Assembly: GCA_028281465.1 (NCBI GenBank)
Contig: JANQJV010000341.1
Location: forward strand, 1-53,131
Reading direction: 5' to 3'
Source: Azospirillaceae bacterium
GTDB taxonomy: Bacteria > Pseudomonadota > Alphaproteobacteria > Azospirillales > Azospirillaceae
DNA: 53,131 nucleotides
Made by a program: the position numbers and the translations under genes. Under the pieces are notes generated by a model. The model was not told the DNA's origin and made no database searches. It was given only the letters and a program-made list of their open reading frames with translations. Below are positions 9,249-18,377 of this stretch, in pieces (the stretch's first letter is position 1; each line of letters starts with the position of its first letter).

Positions 9249-10829
9249 ATGCAACGAGGAAACAGGGCCTTGCACGGCACCGTGCTGGCCGGCTGCGTGG
9301 CCGCCGTCGCTTCGGTGGCGACACCGTTAGCGGCGCAGACCGTCGTCACCGTCAACGCCACACAGATTTTCGGCACCATCGATCCCGCCAAGATCAACGA
9401 CTACACGGAATACATGGCCGGCGTGAATCTCTACGAGGCGCTGACCACAGTCGACGGCGACGGCGCCATCCAACCCCTGCTGGCCGAGAGTTGGACGGTG
9501 TCGGAAGACACCCTGACCTACACCTTCACGCTGAAGCAGGGCGTTACCTTCCAGGACGGCTCGCCGGTCGAGGCCAAGGACGTGGTCTACTCGGTCGAGC
9601 GGTTGTTGGCGATCAACCAAGGCCCGTCCTACCTGTTTGAAGGGGTTCTCGGGGATGGCGCCGTGACGGCGCTGGACGAGCGCACGGTCGAGTTCGCTTT
9701 GAACGACGTGTTCACGCCGTTCCTGACCATGACGCCGATCCTGTTCGTGCTGAACAGCGATGTGGCCGAAGCCAACGCCACCGCGGACGACCCTTGGGCC
9801 GAGACCTTTGTGGCCAATACCGCCATCGGCGCCGGCGCCTACCGGCTCGATAGCTGGTCGCGCGGTGCCACCATGGTGATGAAGAAGGTCGACGGCTATC
9901 ACCTGGGCTGGGACGACCAGGCGATCGACGAGCTGCGTTTCGTCGTCACCAACGAAGAGGCCACGGTGAAGGCCCTAGCAGCCGCCGGAACCCTGTCCAT
10001 GTCCAGCGACTCCCAAGCACAGGAAACCTATGACTCGATCGGCCGGCTGCCCGATTACCGGATCGTTACGTATCCGACGGCAACCAATTTTTACTTCAAG
10101 CTGAACAATCAGCGCCCGCCCACCGACGACGTCAACATCCGGCGCGCGCTCGCCTATGCCACCGACTACGATACCATCCGCGAGGTGCTGCTGCCGGGCG
10201 AACCGCTGGCCGGTCCCATGCCACCGGTGTTCGCCGATGCCTACCTGGACTCGCTGGAGGCGCCGGTGTTCGACCTGGAGCGGGCCCGCGCGCTGGTTGA
10301 GGCAAGCGTTTATGCGGGGCAAGGTCCGATCGATATCGAAATGATGTATGTGGCCGGCCTGGCTTTCGAAGAGGAGATCGCCCTTCTGATGAAGTCGATC
10401 CTCGACACCATCGGCTTCAACACCATCCTTAAGCCGGAACCCTGGAACCGCATGACCGAATTGGCAAGCGCCATCGAAACCACGCCGGCCATGACCCAGG
10501 TGTTCTATGGAGCGACCTATCCGTCGCCGGACAGTTTCTTCTTCACCCAGTACCACAGCCGGGCCCAAGGCACCTGGGCCTCCATGGAATGGATACTCGA
10601 CCCCGAGGTCGATGCCCTGATCGACCAGGCCCGCGGCACCGCCGACATCGCGGAACAAAACGAAATCTACAAAGCCCTGCAACGCAAATTGGTGGACGAC
10701 CAGGTGGCCGTGTTCCTGCTGACCCAACGCAGCCAGCAGGCCTTCCATCGTTGCCTGCAGGGCTTCACATGGGTGCCCATGCAGAGCTTCGAGTTCAACT
10801 TCCACACCATGAAATGGGTGTGTGATTGA
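9249..10829 (+). CDS. ABC transporter substrate-binding protein, family 5 (DppA/OppA-like)
   Basis: This secreted periplasmic receptor (526 residues) should deliver the substrate to the permeases at 1806-3712. The first 29 residues form a signal peptide with a hydrophobic core VLAGCVAAVASVA and a likely cleavage after PLAA. The SBP_bac_5 pattern follows: LYEALTTVD, PLLAESWTVSEDTLTYTFTL, GVTFQDGSPVEAKDVVYSVERL and the late NIRRALAYATDYDTI. AAGGAGGA (9237-9244) precedes the ATG at 9249 by four bases and fixes the start. It is the last gene of the operon. The strong independent ribosome site fits the excess of binding protein normally needed. Confidence 0.93.
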   Translation: MQRGNRALHGTVLAGCVAAVASVATPLAAQTVVTVNATQIFGTIDPAKINDYTEYMAGVNLYEALTTVDGDGAIQPLLAESWTVSEDTLTYTFTLKQGVTFQDGSPVEAKDVVYSVERLLAINQGPSYLFEGVLGDGAVTALDERTVEFALNDVFTPFLTMTPILFVLNSDVAEANATADDPWAETFVANTAIGAGAYRLDSWSRGATMVMKKVDGYHLGWDDQAIDELRFVVTNEEATVKALAAAGTLSMSSDSQAQETYDSIGRLPDYRIVTYPTATNFYFKLNNQRPPTDDVNIRRALAYATDYDTIREVLLPGEPLAGPMPPVFADAYLDSLEAPVFDLERARALVEASVYAGQGPIDIEMMYVAGLAFEEEIALLMKSILDTIGFNTILKPEPWNRMTELASAIETTPAMTQVFYGATYPSPDSFFFTQYHSRAQGTWASMEWILDPEVDALIDQARGTADIAEQNEIYKALQRKLVDDQVAVFLLTQRSQQAFHRCLQGFTWVPMQSFEFNFHTMKWVCD

Positions 10830-10844
10830 TCGGCGCGGCGGCGG

Positions 10845-10863
10845 GGCCGGCTGTGCGCCGGCC
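10845..10863 (+). terminator. Stem-loop after the transporter operon
   Basis: A perfect 7-base-pair stem, GGCCGGC (10845-10851) with GCCGGCC (10857-10863) around a 5-base loop, lies 15 bases after the binding-protein stop. The following TCCTTG is only weakly T-rich, so it may be a weak intrinsic terminator or an mRNA-stabilising hairpin. Confidence 0.45.
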
Positions 10864-10996
10864 TCCTTGAAACCTCTGCCTCGAGGGTGCAGACGGACCG
10901 AATCATCCGGTCTCCGGCGGCCCGTTTCATCGAACAACGGGACTGGGCCAAAGGCGCCGCGGACCTTCCGGGCGCCATTGGCCGTTCCACTTCGAA

Positions 10997-13567
10997 ATGT
11001 CGCAATTCCCCGCTTGCATTGCGCGAGCTCGGCTTGCCATGGTTGGCCCCATGAGAGTGGAGGACCTTGCCCCAGGCGCGGGGAGCACGGCCGTCCCATC
11101 TGGCCGTGTGCTTGCCGTCCTGGGCCCGACCAACACCGGCAAGACCTATTTCGCCATTGAACGGATGCTGGGTCACGCCTCCGGCATGATCGGCTTTCCG
11201 CTGCGTCTGCTGGCTCGCGAGAACTACGACCGCATTGCGGTGGCGCGCGGCCGGGATGCGGTGGCGCTGATCACTGGCGAAGAGATGATTGTGCCGCAAG
11301 CCCCGCGCTACTTCGTGTGCACGGTCGAGGCCATGCCGGTGGACCGGCCGGTGGCCTTTCTGGCCGTCGACGAGATTCAGCTGTGCGCCGATGCCGAGCG
11401 CGGCCACATCTTCACCGACCGGTTGTTGCATGCCCGCGGCCAGGCCGAGACACTTTTTCTCGGATCCGAAACGATTGCGTCGCTGATTAAGAAACTGGTT
11501 CCGCGGGTTGAGGTGGTGACGCGACCGCGCTTCTCCTCGCTCAGCTATGCCGGACACCGCAAACTGACCCGGCTGCCGCCACGCGCCGCTGTGGTCGCCT
11601 TCTCGGCCACGGATGTTTATGCCATGGCGGAGCTGATTCGCCGTCACCGCGGCGGTACCGCGGTCGTGCTGGGCGCTCTTTCGCCGCGCACCCGCAACGC
11701 CCAGGTCGATTTGTATCAGTCGGGCGATGTGGAATACCTGGTGGCGACCGACGCCATCGGGATGGGTCTCAATCTCGATATCGATCACGTCGCCTTCGCG
11801 CGGCTCAGCAAATTCGACGGTCACGCACCGCGCCGGCTCACTGCCCAGGAAATCGGCCAGATCGGCGGACGCGCCGGCCGCCATCGCAGCGACGGCACCT
11901 TCGGCACCACGGGCGACGTCAACGGCATCGACGACGCAATCGTGGAAGCCGTGGAGACCCACAGCTTCGACCGGTTGAAGATGCTGCGCTGGCGAAACAG
12001 CGACTTGGAATTCTACACGATCCGCGCGCTGCTGCGCACGCTGGACGCACGCCCCACACGGCCCGAATTGCAGCGTGTGCGCGAGGCGGACGATCATTTG
12101 GCGCTGGCCGCGTTGGCCCGCGAGGATACCATCCAGGCACGCGCCCGCGGCCGTGAAGCGGTGTCGCTCTTGTGGGATGTGTGCCGCATTCCCGATTTCC
12201 GCAAGGTGCTGTCGGATGCCCATACCCGCCTGCTTGGCCAGATCTATCAGTACCTGTCGGCGCCGGCCGCCCGCCTGCCGACCGACTGGGTGGCCACCCA
12301 GGTGGCGCGGCTTGACCGGACAGAGGGCGACATCGACGCCCTGATCACACGGATCGCCCATGTGCGCACCTGGACCTACGTCTCCCACCGACCCGGATGG
12401 CTGACCGACGCCCGGCACTGGCGCGATCGCACCCGTGCCATCGAGGACAAGCTGTCGGACGCTTTGCACGAGCGGCTGACACAGCGCTTCGTCGATCGGC
12501 GCTCCGCCAGCCTGGTGAAGTCCCTGCGCAGTGGCAACGCCCTGGTGGCGGCGGTCGACCGCGCTGGCGACGTCTTGGTCGAGGGACATCCCGTCGGCCA
12601 CCTGGATGGATTCCGGTTCATTCCCGACCAGGGCGACCGGAACGAAAGCCGGCGGACGCTCGACAGCGCCGTGCGCCGCGCGCTCGGCGGCGAACTGGCC
12701 ACCCGGGTCACGCGGCTGGAACAGGCGGACGACAGCGCCCTGCACCTGGGCGACGATGGCACCATCGCATGGGATGGTGCCATCGTCGCCCGTTTGAGAT
12801 CGGGGCCCGAACCCTTGTCGCCACGCCCGGAGCTGGTCGCCGACGAGTTCGACCCCCGTCTCAAGGACCGCCTGCACCGGCGTCTCGATGCGTGGCTGCG
12901 GCGCGAGCTCGTCACCCGGCTATCCTTGCTGGCCGCTCTGGGCGACGACAGTTTGACCGGTGCCGTGCGCGGCATCGCCTTCCATCTCCGCGAAGGCTTG
13001 GGATCGGCCCCGCGCGCGGCGGTGAACGCGTTGGTCGCCGGACTCACCGCGCAGGACCGGGCTCGCTTGCGCGGGCTCGGCATCTGTATTGGACGAGGTC
13101 ACATTTTCATGCCGGCCATGGTGAAACCGAGAGCGGTGGTGCTGCGCGGCCTGCTTTGGTGCGTACACCGGCAATTCGCCGGCCCGCCGGCTATCCCACC
13201 CGCCGGCCGGGTTTCGGTACCGCCAGCCGCCGGGGTGCCCGCACAGTTCTATGCGGCCGTCGGCTATCCGGTGACAGGACGGCGGGCGGTGCGGGTCGAC
13301 ATGTTGGAGCGGCTCGACCGCGACTTACGCCGGATGGGACCCACGCTGATTGCCAGCGACGTGGCCAGCCTGGCCTCCCGGATCGGGTGTCCGGTCGCCG
13401 AGGTGCCGGAGATCGTCGCAGCCTGTGGCTACCGCAGCGTGGTCGGGAATGACGGAGCCATCACGGTGAAGCCGCGCCGACAGCGCAGTCGACCGGCAAC
13501 GCCGCGCCGGCCGGTGGATGTCGACATGCCGTTCGCCAAACTACAGCAGCTCAAAGTGGCACCATGA
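10997..13567 (+). CDS. Suv3/MgpS-like superfamily 2 RNA helicase
   Basis: The product (up to 856 residues) resembles the alphaproteobacterial relatives of mitochondrial Suv3. Helicase motifs appear in order: motif I GPTNTGKT (about 43-50), motif II DEIQ (about 125-128), the GSETIASLI segment, motif IV-V around YLVATDAIGMGLNLDI and motif VI QIGGRAGRH. The C-terminal 450 residues hold the Suv3-type extension and a second part rich in arginine and proline. RNA unwinding in RNA turnover or ribosome assembly is the family expectation. The stop overlaps the S4 gene (ATGA), linking two RNA-binding proteins. Starts at 11039 and 11051 are equally possible; none has a convincing ribosome site. Confidence 0.88.
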   Translation: MSQFPACIARARLAMVGPMRVEDLAPGAGSTAVPSGRVLAVLGPTNTGKTYFAIERMLGHASGMIGFPLRLLARENYDRIAVARGRDAVALITGEEMIVPQAPRYFVCTVEAMPVDRPVAFLAVDEIQLCADAERGHIFTDRLLHARGQAETLFLGSETIASLIKKLVPRVEVVTRPRFSSLSYAGHRKLTRLPPRAAVVAFSATDVYAMAELIRRHRGGTAVVLGALSPRTRNAQVDLYQSGDVEYLVATDAIGMGLNLDIDHVAFARLSKFDGHAPRRLTAQEIGQIGGRAGRHRSDGTFGTTGDVNGIDDAIVEAVETHSFDRLKMLRWRNSDLEFYTIRALLRTLDARPTRPELQRVREADDHLALAALAREDTIQARARGREAVSLLWDVCRIPDFRKVLSDAHTRLLGQIYQYLSAPAARLPTDWVATQVARLDRTEGDIDALITRIAHVRTWTYVSHRPGWLTDARHWRDRTRAIEDKLSDALHERLTQRFVDRRSASLVKSLRSGNALVAAVDRAGDVLVEGHPVGHLDGFRFIPDQGDRNESRRTLDSAVRRALGGELATRVTRLEQADDSALHLGDDGTIAWDGAIVARLRSGPEPLSPRPELVADEFDPRLKDRLHRRLDAWLRRELVTRLSLLAALGDDSLTGAVRGIAFHLREGLGSAPRAAVNALVAGLTAQDRARLRGLGICIGRGHIFMPAMVKPRAVVLRGLLWCVHRQFAGPPAIPPAGRVSVPPAAGVPAQFYAAVGYPVTGRRAVRVDMLERLDRDLRRMGPTLIASDVASLASRIGCPVAEVPEIVAACGYRSVVGNDGAITVKPRRQRSRPATPRRPVDVDMPFAKLQQLKVAP

Positions 13568-13932
13568 ATCGTCGCTCCTCGGAAAGCCACGGCACCGGTG
13601 CGGCCAGCGCCGGGACGGCCGTAGGAATGCGGTTGGACAAATGGCTGGTTTATGCGCGTTTCTTGAAGACGCGCAGCCAAGCAGCCGCGCTCTGTTCGGG
13701 CGGACGCATTCGGTGTCGGGGCCAACGCATCGCCAAACCGGATCACGCCATCCGGCCCGGCGACGTGCTGACCTTTCCCCTGGGCCGCCACATCCGCGTG
13801 ATAAAGGTCCTGGGCCTTGGCCAATGCCGCGGGACGCCGGCCGAGGCACGCAGCTTGTATGAAGACCTGGAGCCACCATCCGCAGAGACCGCTCTGCCGG
13901 TGGCGGCGAATCCAGCCGGTCGACAACGCTGA
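13564..13932 (+). CDS. S4-domain RNA-binding protein (Hsp15-like)
   Basis: A 122-residue basic protein with an S4 domain at about residues 22-70: MRLDKWLVYARFLKTRSQA, then GGRIRCRGQRIAKPDHAIRPGD. This is the Hsp15/YrfH pattern, which binds structured or stalled 50S RNA. The ATG overlaps the helicase stop by four bases, so the two are translated together; the pairing is common in alphaproteobacteria in my recollection. The first 20 residues are low in hydrophobics, and a start at the ATG beginning MRLDKWL (13627) is possible. The ferredoxin and CarD genes that I recall often following this pair are not present. Confidence 0.85.
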   Translation: MNRRSSESHGTGAASAGTAVGMRLDKWLVYARFLKTRSQAAALCSGGRIRCRGQRIAKPDHAIRPGDVLTFPLGRHIRVIKVLGLGQCRGTPAEARSLYEDLEPPSAETALPVAANPAGRQR

Positions 13933-14069
13933 CGCGGACACACGCGTCCACGGACTGCCGCACGCGCCGCTGTAAGAACCGAAGTCATTGTCATAAAATT
14001 GAAATTTAAATGCCACTGACATGTAGGATTTTGGCAGCGCGTGCCGAAATGCTCTGGTAGACTCAAGGT

Positions 14070-14297
14070 ATGGAATTTGATGAGCACCGTCCCCAGGGAC
14101 AATCCGCCCAAGCGGTGCGGCGACGCGCCGAACAGGTGGTCCGTGGCTATAGCGCTCTGGAACATGCCGAGCGCCTAGTGGCCCAACCCCCCTTGTCTGA
14201 TTTCGATGACGAAACGATCACCTTGACAACCCAACGCCTGAAACTCGACCAGGCACGTCATCGTTTAGCGTGCGCCAAACTCCTGATCGGCGGCTGA
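14070..14297 (+). CDS. Small hypothetical protein (75 residues)
   Basis: I do not recognise this protein. It is highly charged and predicted helical (RRRAEQVVRGYSALEHAERLV; LTTQRLKLDQARHRLACAKLL), with no membrane segment or metal motif. Supporting a real gene, it has its own AT-rich upstream region (about 13985-14030), unusual in this GC-rich window, and sits in the same direction between the S4 and TauE genes. Against it, the AAGG at 14064-14067 is only two bases from the ATG. It could be a free-standing small helical protein. Confidence 0.45.
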   Translation: MEFDEHRPQGQSAQAVRRRAEQVVRGYSALEHAERLVAQPPLSDFDDETITLTTQRLKLDQARHRLACAKLLIGG

Positions 14298-14426
14298 CGA
14301 GGTCGACTTTCGACACCTCCTTCGGCCCGATTCACCCGCCTCGAAACGCCGACACGGCGGTGAAGGCCTTGGTTTTCCGGCACTCGACGGCGTATGGTCG
14401 AGACACTGTCGGGTCCGAAGGCTTCC

Positions 14427-15344
14427 ATGGAAATCTATCTGCCGATCGCGGAGATGACCGTGAACCCACTGCTCATCTTGGGCATGGGGTCGGTCGTCGG
14501 TTTCCTCTCCGGGCTGTTTGGCGTCGGTGGTGGCTTCATGATGACACCGCTGTTGATCTTCATCGGCGTGCCACCCGCGGTTGCCGTCGCCACCCAGGCC
14601 AATCAGTTGGTTGCGGCGAGTGTTTCCGGAGCTCTCGCACATTGGCGGCGCAACAACATCGACGTCAAGATCGGCGTGGTAATGCTGGTCGGCGGCGGTT
14701 TGGGCAGCGCCATCGGTGTTTGGCTATTTCAATTGTTGCTGAAACTCGGCCAGATCGATACTGCAGTTTCCATCCTCTACGTGCTGCTCCTCGGATTCGT
14801 TGGCGGCAGCATGTTCTTGGAGAGTGCCATTGCCGTTCTGCGACGGCGACGTCCCGCCAGCCGATCGCGCCGAAACACCCATCTTTGGATTCATGGCCTG
14901 CCGTGGAAGATGCGGTTCCGGCGCTCGCGCCTCTACATCAGCTCGCTCGTGCCGGCCGGTATTGGATTTATTGGCGGCATTCTCGTCTCGGTTATGGGCA
15001 TTGGCGGTGGGTTCATTTTGGTGCCGGCCATGATCTATCTCTTGGGCATGCCGACCGCCTTGGTGGCCGGAACATCCCTGTTCCAGATCATCTTCACCAC
15101 GGCCGCCGCCACCCTGATGCAGGCGGTAACCAATCGAACGGTGGACGTGCTTCTGGCCATGCTGCTGCTGGTCGGCGGCGTGGTCGGCGCCCAATTCGGT
15201 ACCCGTGTCAGTGGTCGACTGCGCGGCGCTTGGTCGCGTATGGCTTTGTCCGCGCTGGTTGTTGCTGTTGCGGTCCGACTTGCCGTCGACCTGGTGGCCG
15301 AGCCGGCCGAGCGGTACTCGCTGGACCTGCCGGTGACGCGATGA
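14427..15344 (+). CDS. Sulfite exporter TauE/SafE family membrane protein
   Basis: This 305-residue inner-membrane protein has about eight hydrophobic helices arranged as two related halves. Each half carries the family glycine motif: GFLSGLFGVGGGFMMTPLLI near residue 25 and GGILVSVMGIGGGFILVPAM in the second half. Members export sulfite, sulfoacetate or related organosulfonates, or act as anion exporters. The start is the ATG at 14427, giving MEIYLPIAEM, a conserved opening of this subfamily, with GAAGG six bases upstream; an earlier ATG at 14394 lacks support. The stop overlaps the TIGR02186 gene (ATGA), so the two products probably act together. Confidence 0.9.
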   Translation: MEIYLPIAEMTVNPLLILGMGSVVGFLSGLFGVGGGFMMTPLLIFIGVPPAVAVATQANQLVAASVSGALAHWRRNNIDVKIGVVMLVGGGLGSAIGVWLFQLLLKLGQIDTAVSILYVLLLGFVGGSMFLESAIAVLRRRRPASRSRRNTHLWIHGLPWKMRFRRSRLYISSLVPAGIGFIGGILVSVMGIGGGFILVPAMIYLLGMPTALVAGTSLFQIIFTTAAATLMQAVTNRTVDVLLAMLLLVGGVVGAQFGTRVSGRLRGAWSRMALSALVVAVAVRLAVDLVAEPAERYSLDLPVTR

Positions 15345-16138
15345 ACCACCCAACCACCTTGCCCGTCCGCTCAGGTCGGCGGCCGGATCGAACCGCGGCC
15401 ATAGCGGTTTTGATCGCCGTGGCCATGGTCACCCTCGGCGCGCTCGCCCCCATACTCGGATCGGCCCAATCGCTGGAAGCGGACTTGTCCGATCACTGGA
15501 TTGCCATAACCACGGGCTTCACCGGCACCGACGTGGTCCTATTCGGCGCGGCCGACCGGCGTGGCGACATCGCCGTGGTCGTGACCGGACCGCGCGGTTC
15601 GGTGACGGTGCGACGCAAAGACCAGCATGCCGGCATATGGATCAATGCGGCCCATATGCGCTTTGAGTCCGTCCCCGGCTTCTATGTCGTGGCGAGCACG
15701 CGTCCGCTGCCGGCGATTCTCGCGCCAGCGGTACGAGCTCGGCATGAAATCGGCATGGGACACATCCCCATGCAACCGCAAGACGCTCTCGCCGGAGCCC
15801 GCGTGGATGAGTTCAAGACATCCCTGATCCGCACCATGGTCAACCGCGGTCTGTACAGGGAATCGCCAGATACCGTGACTTTTTTAGGCAATAGACTGTT
15901 CCGGACCCGACTGTATTTTCCGGCACAGGTACCGACCGGCATCTACACCGTCGCCGTGTTCCTGATCCGCGACGGCGACGTGGTCAGCGCCCAGACCACA
16001 CCACTGGCGGTCAGCAAGACGGGCATTAGCGGTGAGTTGTACAAGTTTGCCCAGACCAGCCCGATCCTTTATGGCCTGTGTGCGATAGCTGTCGCCATGA
16101 CCATAGGCTGGATCGCCGGGGCGGCCTTCCGTGATTGA
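15341..16138 (+). CDS. TIGR02186-family transmembrane protein
   Basis: A 265-residue protein with an N-terminal hydrophobic segment (about 18-43, signal peptide or anchor), a periplasmic beta-rich domain and one C-terminal transmembrane helix (about 240-262: ILYGLCAIAVAMTIGWIAG). The sequence ADLSDHWIAITTGFTGTDVVLFGA and the later GLYRESPDTVTFLGNRLFRTRLYFPAQVPTG are hallmarks of TIGR02186. The family has no assigned function but is repeatedly encoded beside TauE/SafE exporters, as here with a four-base overlap. A role as an accessory or sensor subunit for that exporter is inference. Confidence 0.82.
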   Translation: MNHPTTLPVRSGRRPDRTAAIAVLIAVAMVTLGALAPILGSAQSLEADLSDHWIAITTGFTGTDVVLFGAADRRGDIAVVVTGPRGSVTVRRKDQHAGIWINAAHMRFESVPGFYVVASTRPLPAILAPAVRARHEIGMGHIPMQPQDALAGARVDEFKTSLIRTMVNRGLYRESPDTVTFLGNRLFRTRLYFPAQVPTGIYTVAVFLIRDGDVVSAQTTPLAVSKTGISGELYKFAQTSPILYGLCAIAVAMTIGWIAGAAFRD

Positions 16139-16144
16139 GGTACC

Positions 16145-16648
16145 ATGAGCGACGCGCCCAGATCGAACCGCCCGGAGCAGGGAACCCGGCACCGCATCTT
16201 CCTGGTGGTGGCCGACGATAGCGAGGAGATGCGGGTCGCCCTGCACTACGCCTGCCGACGTGCCCGGCGCTCGAACGGCCGGGTCGCCTTGCTGTACGCG
16301 ATCGAACCCACCGAATCGCAGCACTGGGCGGCTGTGGAGGATCTCATCCGGGCCGAACGCCGAACCGAAGCCGAGCAGCGCCTGCTGCGGATGGCCAAGG
16401 AAGTCTACAAACAAACGGGAACCTTGGCCTGCCTGTTCATTCGGGATGGAGATCGCCGGGAGGAACTGGTCCGCCTGATCCGTGACGAGCCGCTGATCTC
16501 GATCCTTGTGCTGGCAGCAGGCATGGGGCCCGAAGGTCCAGGACCGCTCGTGACCTACCTGACCGGCGCCGGACTGACCAAGCTGCGCATCCCGCTGACC
16601 GTGGTGCCGGGCAGCCTGTCGACGCTCGACATAGACGACATCACGTGA
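16145..16648 (+). CDS. Universal stress protein (UspA) family protein
   Basis: A 167-residue protein with the UspA alpha/beta layout. It opens with a strand, FLVVADDSEEMRVALHYACRRA, where the acidic pair stands in the nucleotide-contact position. A long helical middle follows, then ISILVLAAGMGPEGPGPLVTYLTGAG, which replaces the usual G-2x-G-9x-GS/T ATP motif with an imperfect version, so ATP binding is uncertain. It starts six bases after the TIGR02186 stop and probably belongs to the same transcript as the exporter. Its exact role is unknown. Confidence 0.8.
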   Translation: MSDAPRSNRPEQGTRHRIFLVVADDSEEMRVALHYACRRARRSNGRVALLYAIEPTESQHWAAVEDLIRAERRTEAEQRLLRMAKEVYKQTGTLACLFIRDGDRREELVRLIRDEPLISILVLAAGMGPEGPGPLVTYLTGAGLTKLRIPLTVVPGSLSTLDIDDIT

Positions 16649-16769
16649 CCTCCAGGGTGATTTCTCCGGCCGGACCAACTGCACCATGGCCTGGCATGCC
16701 CGGCATCGGTGTTGCCAGGCCCAATCGCCCAATTCCATCGGATTCGAAAAATCGTCGCCACAAATCGAC

Positions 16770-17753
16770 TCAATCGGATCGGCAGTCGCTCCTGGGGCGC
16801 GCATCATCCGGTGGCGGAACCGATGCCCATTGCCGCAGGGTGATCAAGGCCCGCCGACAGTTTGCGACCAGTGATGGCACGCGCGCCACGGCCTCCGCCG
16901 CGTCGGCGCTCTGACACAACGCCTCGACTGCCGCCGCATCCTCCTTGGCCTGCGTCGCGCCAAAGGTGCCAAACGCGCTGGCCAGGGTATGGGCTTCCCG
17001 CCCCAGCCGCTCCCTATCCCCCGTCGCGGCCGCCGACTCAAGACGCCCCAACCGGGACTCGCTGTCCTGGAGGAACACCTCGACCACGCGCACCAGAACC
17101 GGCCGGGCGACCGATCGTTCCAACTCGCCGAGCACAGCCGCATCGAGACAACCAGCCGGAGCTACCGGATCGCCGATGGCCGCCGCCGATTCTGCCCATC
17201 CGGCATCTGGTGCGGCACGGTCACGGTTCTCCGGCATTGATTCAACATCCGGCGCGGTCTGCGGCAACCGGCCGTACCAGCGGTCAACAACTGCCAGCAG
17301 GGTTTTGCGATGAATCGGTTTGGTGACGAAATCGTTCATACCTGCAGCCATGCAGGCCCGACGAGAGTCAGCGAACCCATAGGCGGTCATGCCCACCATC
17401 GGCACCTGGCCGCGCGGCGGTGGCAGGCGCCGAATGCGCCGGGCCGCCTCGAACCCATCCATGGAGGGCATTTGCACATCCATGAGGACGAGACCGTAGT
17501 CGGCATCACGCATCAGGTCCACGGCCGTTGCACCACTCTCCGCGATCTCGACCCGAAAGCCCGCCTGGCGTAGGATCGCCTTCATCAGCAGTTGATTGGT
17601 AGGGTTGTCCTCCGCTAGCAGGATGTATCCGCCCTCCGGCCGCGCGGTCGCACCCGTCGACAATGGCGCGGACCGATCTGCGGCTGCCCTGTTGGGCGCG
17701 GGCCGCACGGGGTCAGCCATGGCACAACGATCCATGGTCGCAGCCGGCCGCAA
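16770..17753 (-). CDS. Receiver-HPt two-domain phosphorelay protein
   Basis: 327 residues from the first ATG, or 316 from the ATG at 17720. A CheY-like receiver occupies about 42-165, with the acid pocket AEDN, phospho-acceptor Asp92 in [12 protein letters not shown], the Thr/Ala switch GMTAYG and Lys145 in FVTKPI. After a proline/alanine linker comes an HPt domain (about 205-310), with phospho-accepting His255 in [15 protein letters not shown]. The lysine and glycine normally following this histidine (HxLKG) are replaced by Ala and Ser. No kinase lies nearby, so it is probably an orphan relay element. It is transcribed away from aroQ. Confidence 0.85.
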   Translation of the reverse strand: MRPAATMDRCAMADPVRPAPNRAAADRSAPLSTGATARPEGGYILLAEDNPTNQLLMKAILRQAGFRVEIAESGATAVDLMRDADYGLVLMDVQMPSMDGFEAARRIRRLPPPRGQVPMVGMTAYGFADSRRACMAAGMNDFVTKPIHRKTLLAVVDRWYGRLPQTAPDVESMPENRDRAAPDAGWAESAAAIGDPVAPAGCLDAAVLGELERSVARPVLVRVVEVFLQDSESRLGRLESAAATGDRERLGREAHTLASAFGTFGATQAKEDAAAVEALCQSADAAEAVARVPSLVANCRRALITLRQWASVPPPDDARPRSDCRSD

Positions 17754-17831
17754 CGCGGATACGGTGCACCGAGCCCCTGGACTGCGGTCTCGCGGCGGCG
17801 GCCATCTGACCGAGAGGGCTAAGCCTGGGCG

Positions 17832-17859
17832 TTGCAGCGCAACAGCGGCGTGCTATAAG
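17832..17859 (+). promoter_or_regulatory. Sigma70-like promoter for aroQ
   Basis: TTGCAG (17832-17837) and TATAAG (17854-17859) are separated by 16 bases. Transcription would begin about 7 bases later, giving a leader of roughly 30 bases before the GTG at 17896. It may drive aroQ-accB-accC together. Confidence 0.6.
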
Positions 17860-17895
17860 ACATTTGGTGCAGCGCAAAATGCGGGACATCGACTT

Positions 17896-18360
17896 GTGGC
17901 CCTTCCCAACGGCACCCAACGACCGGCCGTCCTCATTCTCAGCGGACCCAATCTCAATCTCCTGGGCACGCGGGAGCCAGCCACTTACGGCCATCGAACC
18001 TTGGCAGACATCGAAGCAGCGTGTCAGGGCTGTGCCGAAACCCTTGGCTTGGCTATTGAATTCCGACAGTCCAACCATGAAGGCATACTGATCGACCACG
18101 TGCAACAGGCACGTGGGCGGGTGCAGGGAATCGTTGTCAATGCCGCGGGTTTGACCCATACATCGGTGGCCCTGATGGATGCGCTGGCGATGTTCGACGG
18201 ACCGATCATCGAGGTACATCTGTCCAACATCTACCGGCGCGAGCCGTTCCGGCACCATTCCTATGTTTCCCTCGTGGCCAACGGGGTGATTTGCGGCCTT
18301 GGCAGCCAGGGCTACACCTTGGCGCTGCGGGCGTTGGCGGACATGTTCGAACACGGGTAA
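17896..18360 (+). CDS. aroQ: Type II 3-dehydroquinate dehydratase
   Basis: This 154-residue enzyme converts 3-dehydroquinate to 3-dehydroshikimate in the shikimate pathway and normally forms a dodecamer. The type II motifs are clear: [17 protein letters not shown] (the flexible lid with catalytic Arg and Tyr), [34 protein letters not shown] and [21 protein letters not shown] with the catalytic His. The length fits the family (145-150) when the GTG at 17896 is used; no ATG is suitably placed. It ends 17 bases before accB, an arrangement common in alphaproteobacteria and other proteobacteria. Confidence 0.95.
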   Translation: MALPNGTQRPAVLILSGPNLNLLGTREPATYGHRTLADIEAACQGCAETLGLAIEFRQSNHEGILIDHVQQARGRVQGIVVNAAGLTHTSVALMDALAMFDGPIIEVHLSNIYRREPFRHHSYVSLVANGVICGLGSQGYTLALRALADMFEHG

Positions 18361-18377
18361 AGGGGTAAGGTGGGAGG

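Noticed and set aside
10667..12877. 736-codon open frame on the reverse strand
   Set aside because: It is antisense to the binding-protein and helicase genes, both with clear motifs; it has shadow composition.
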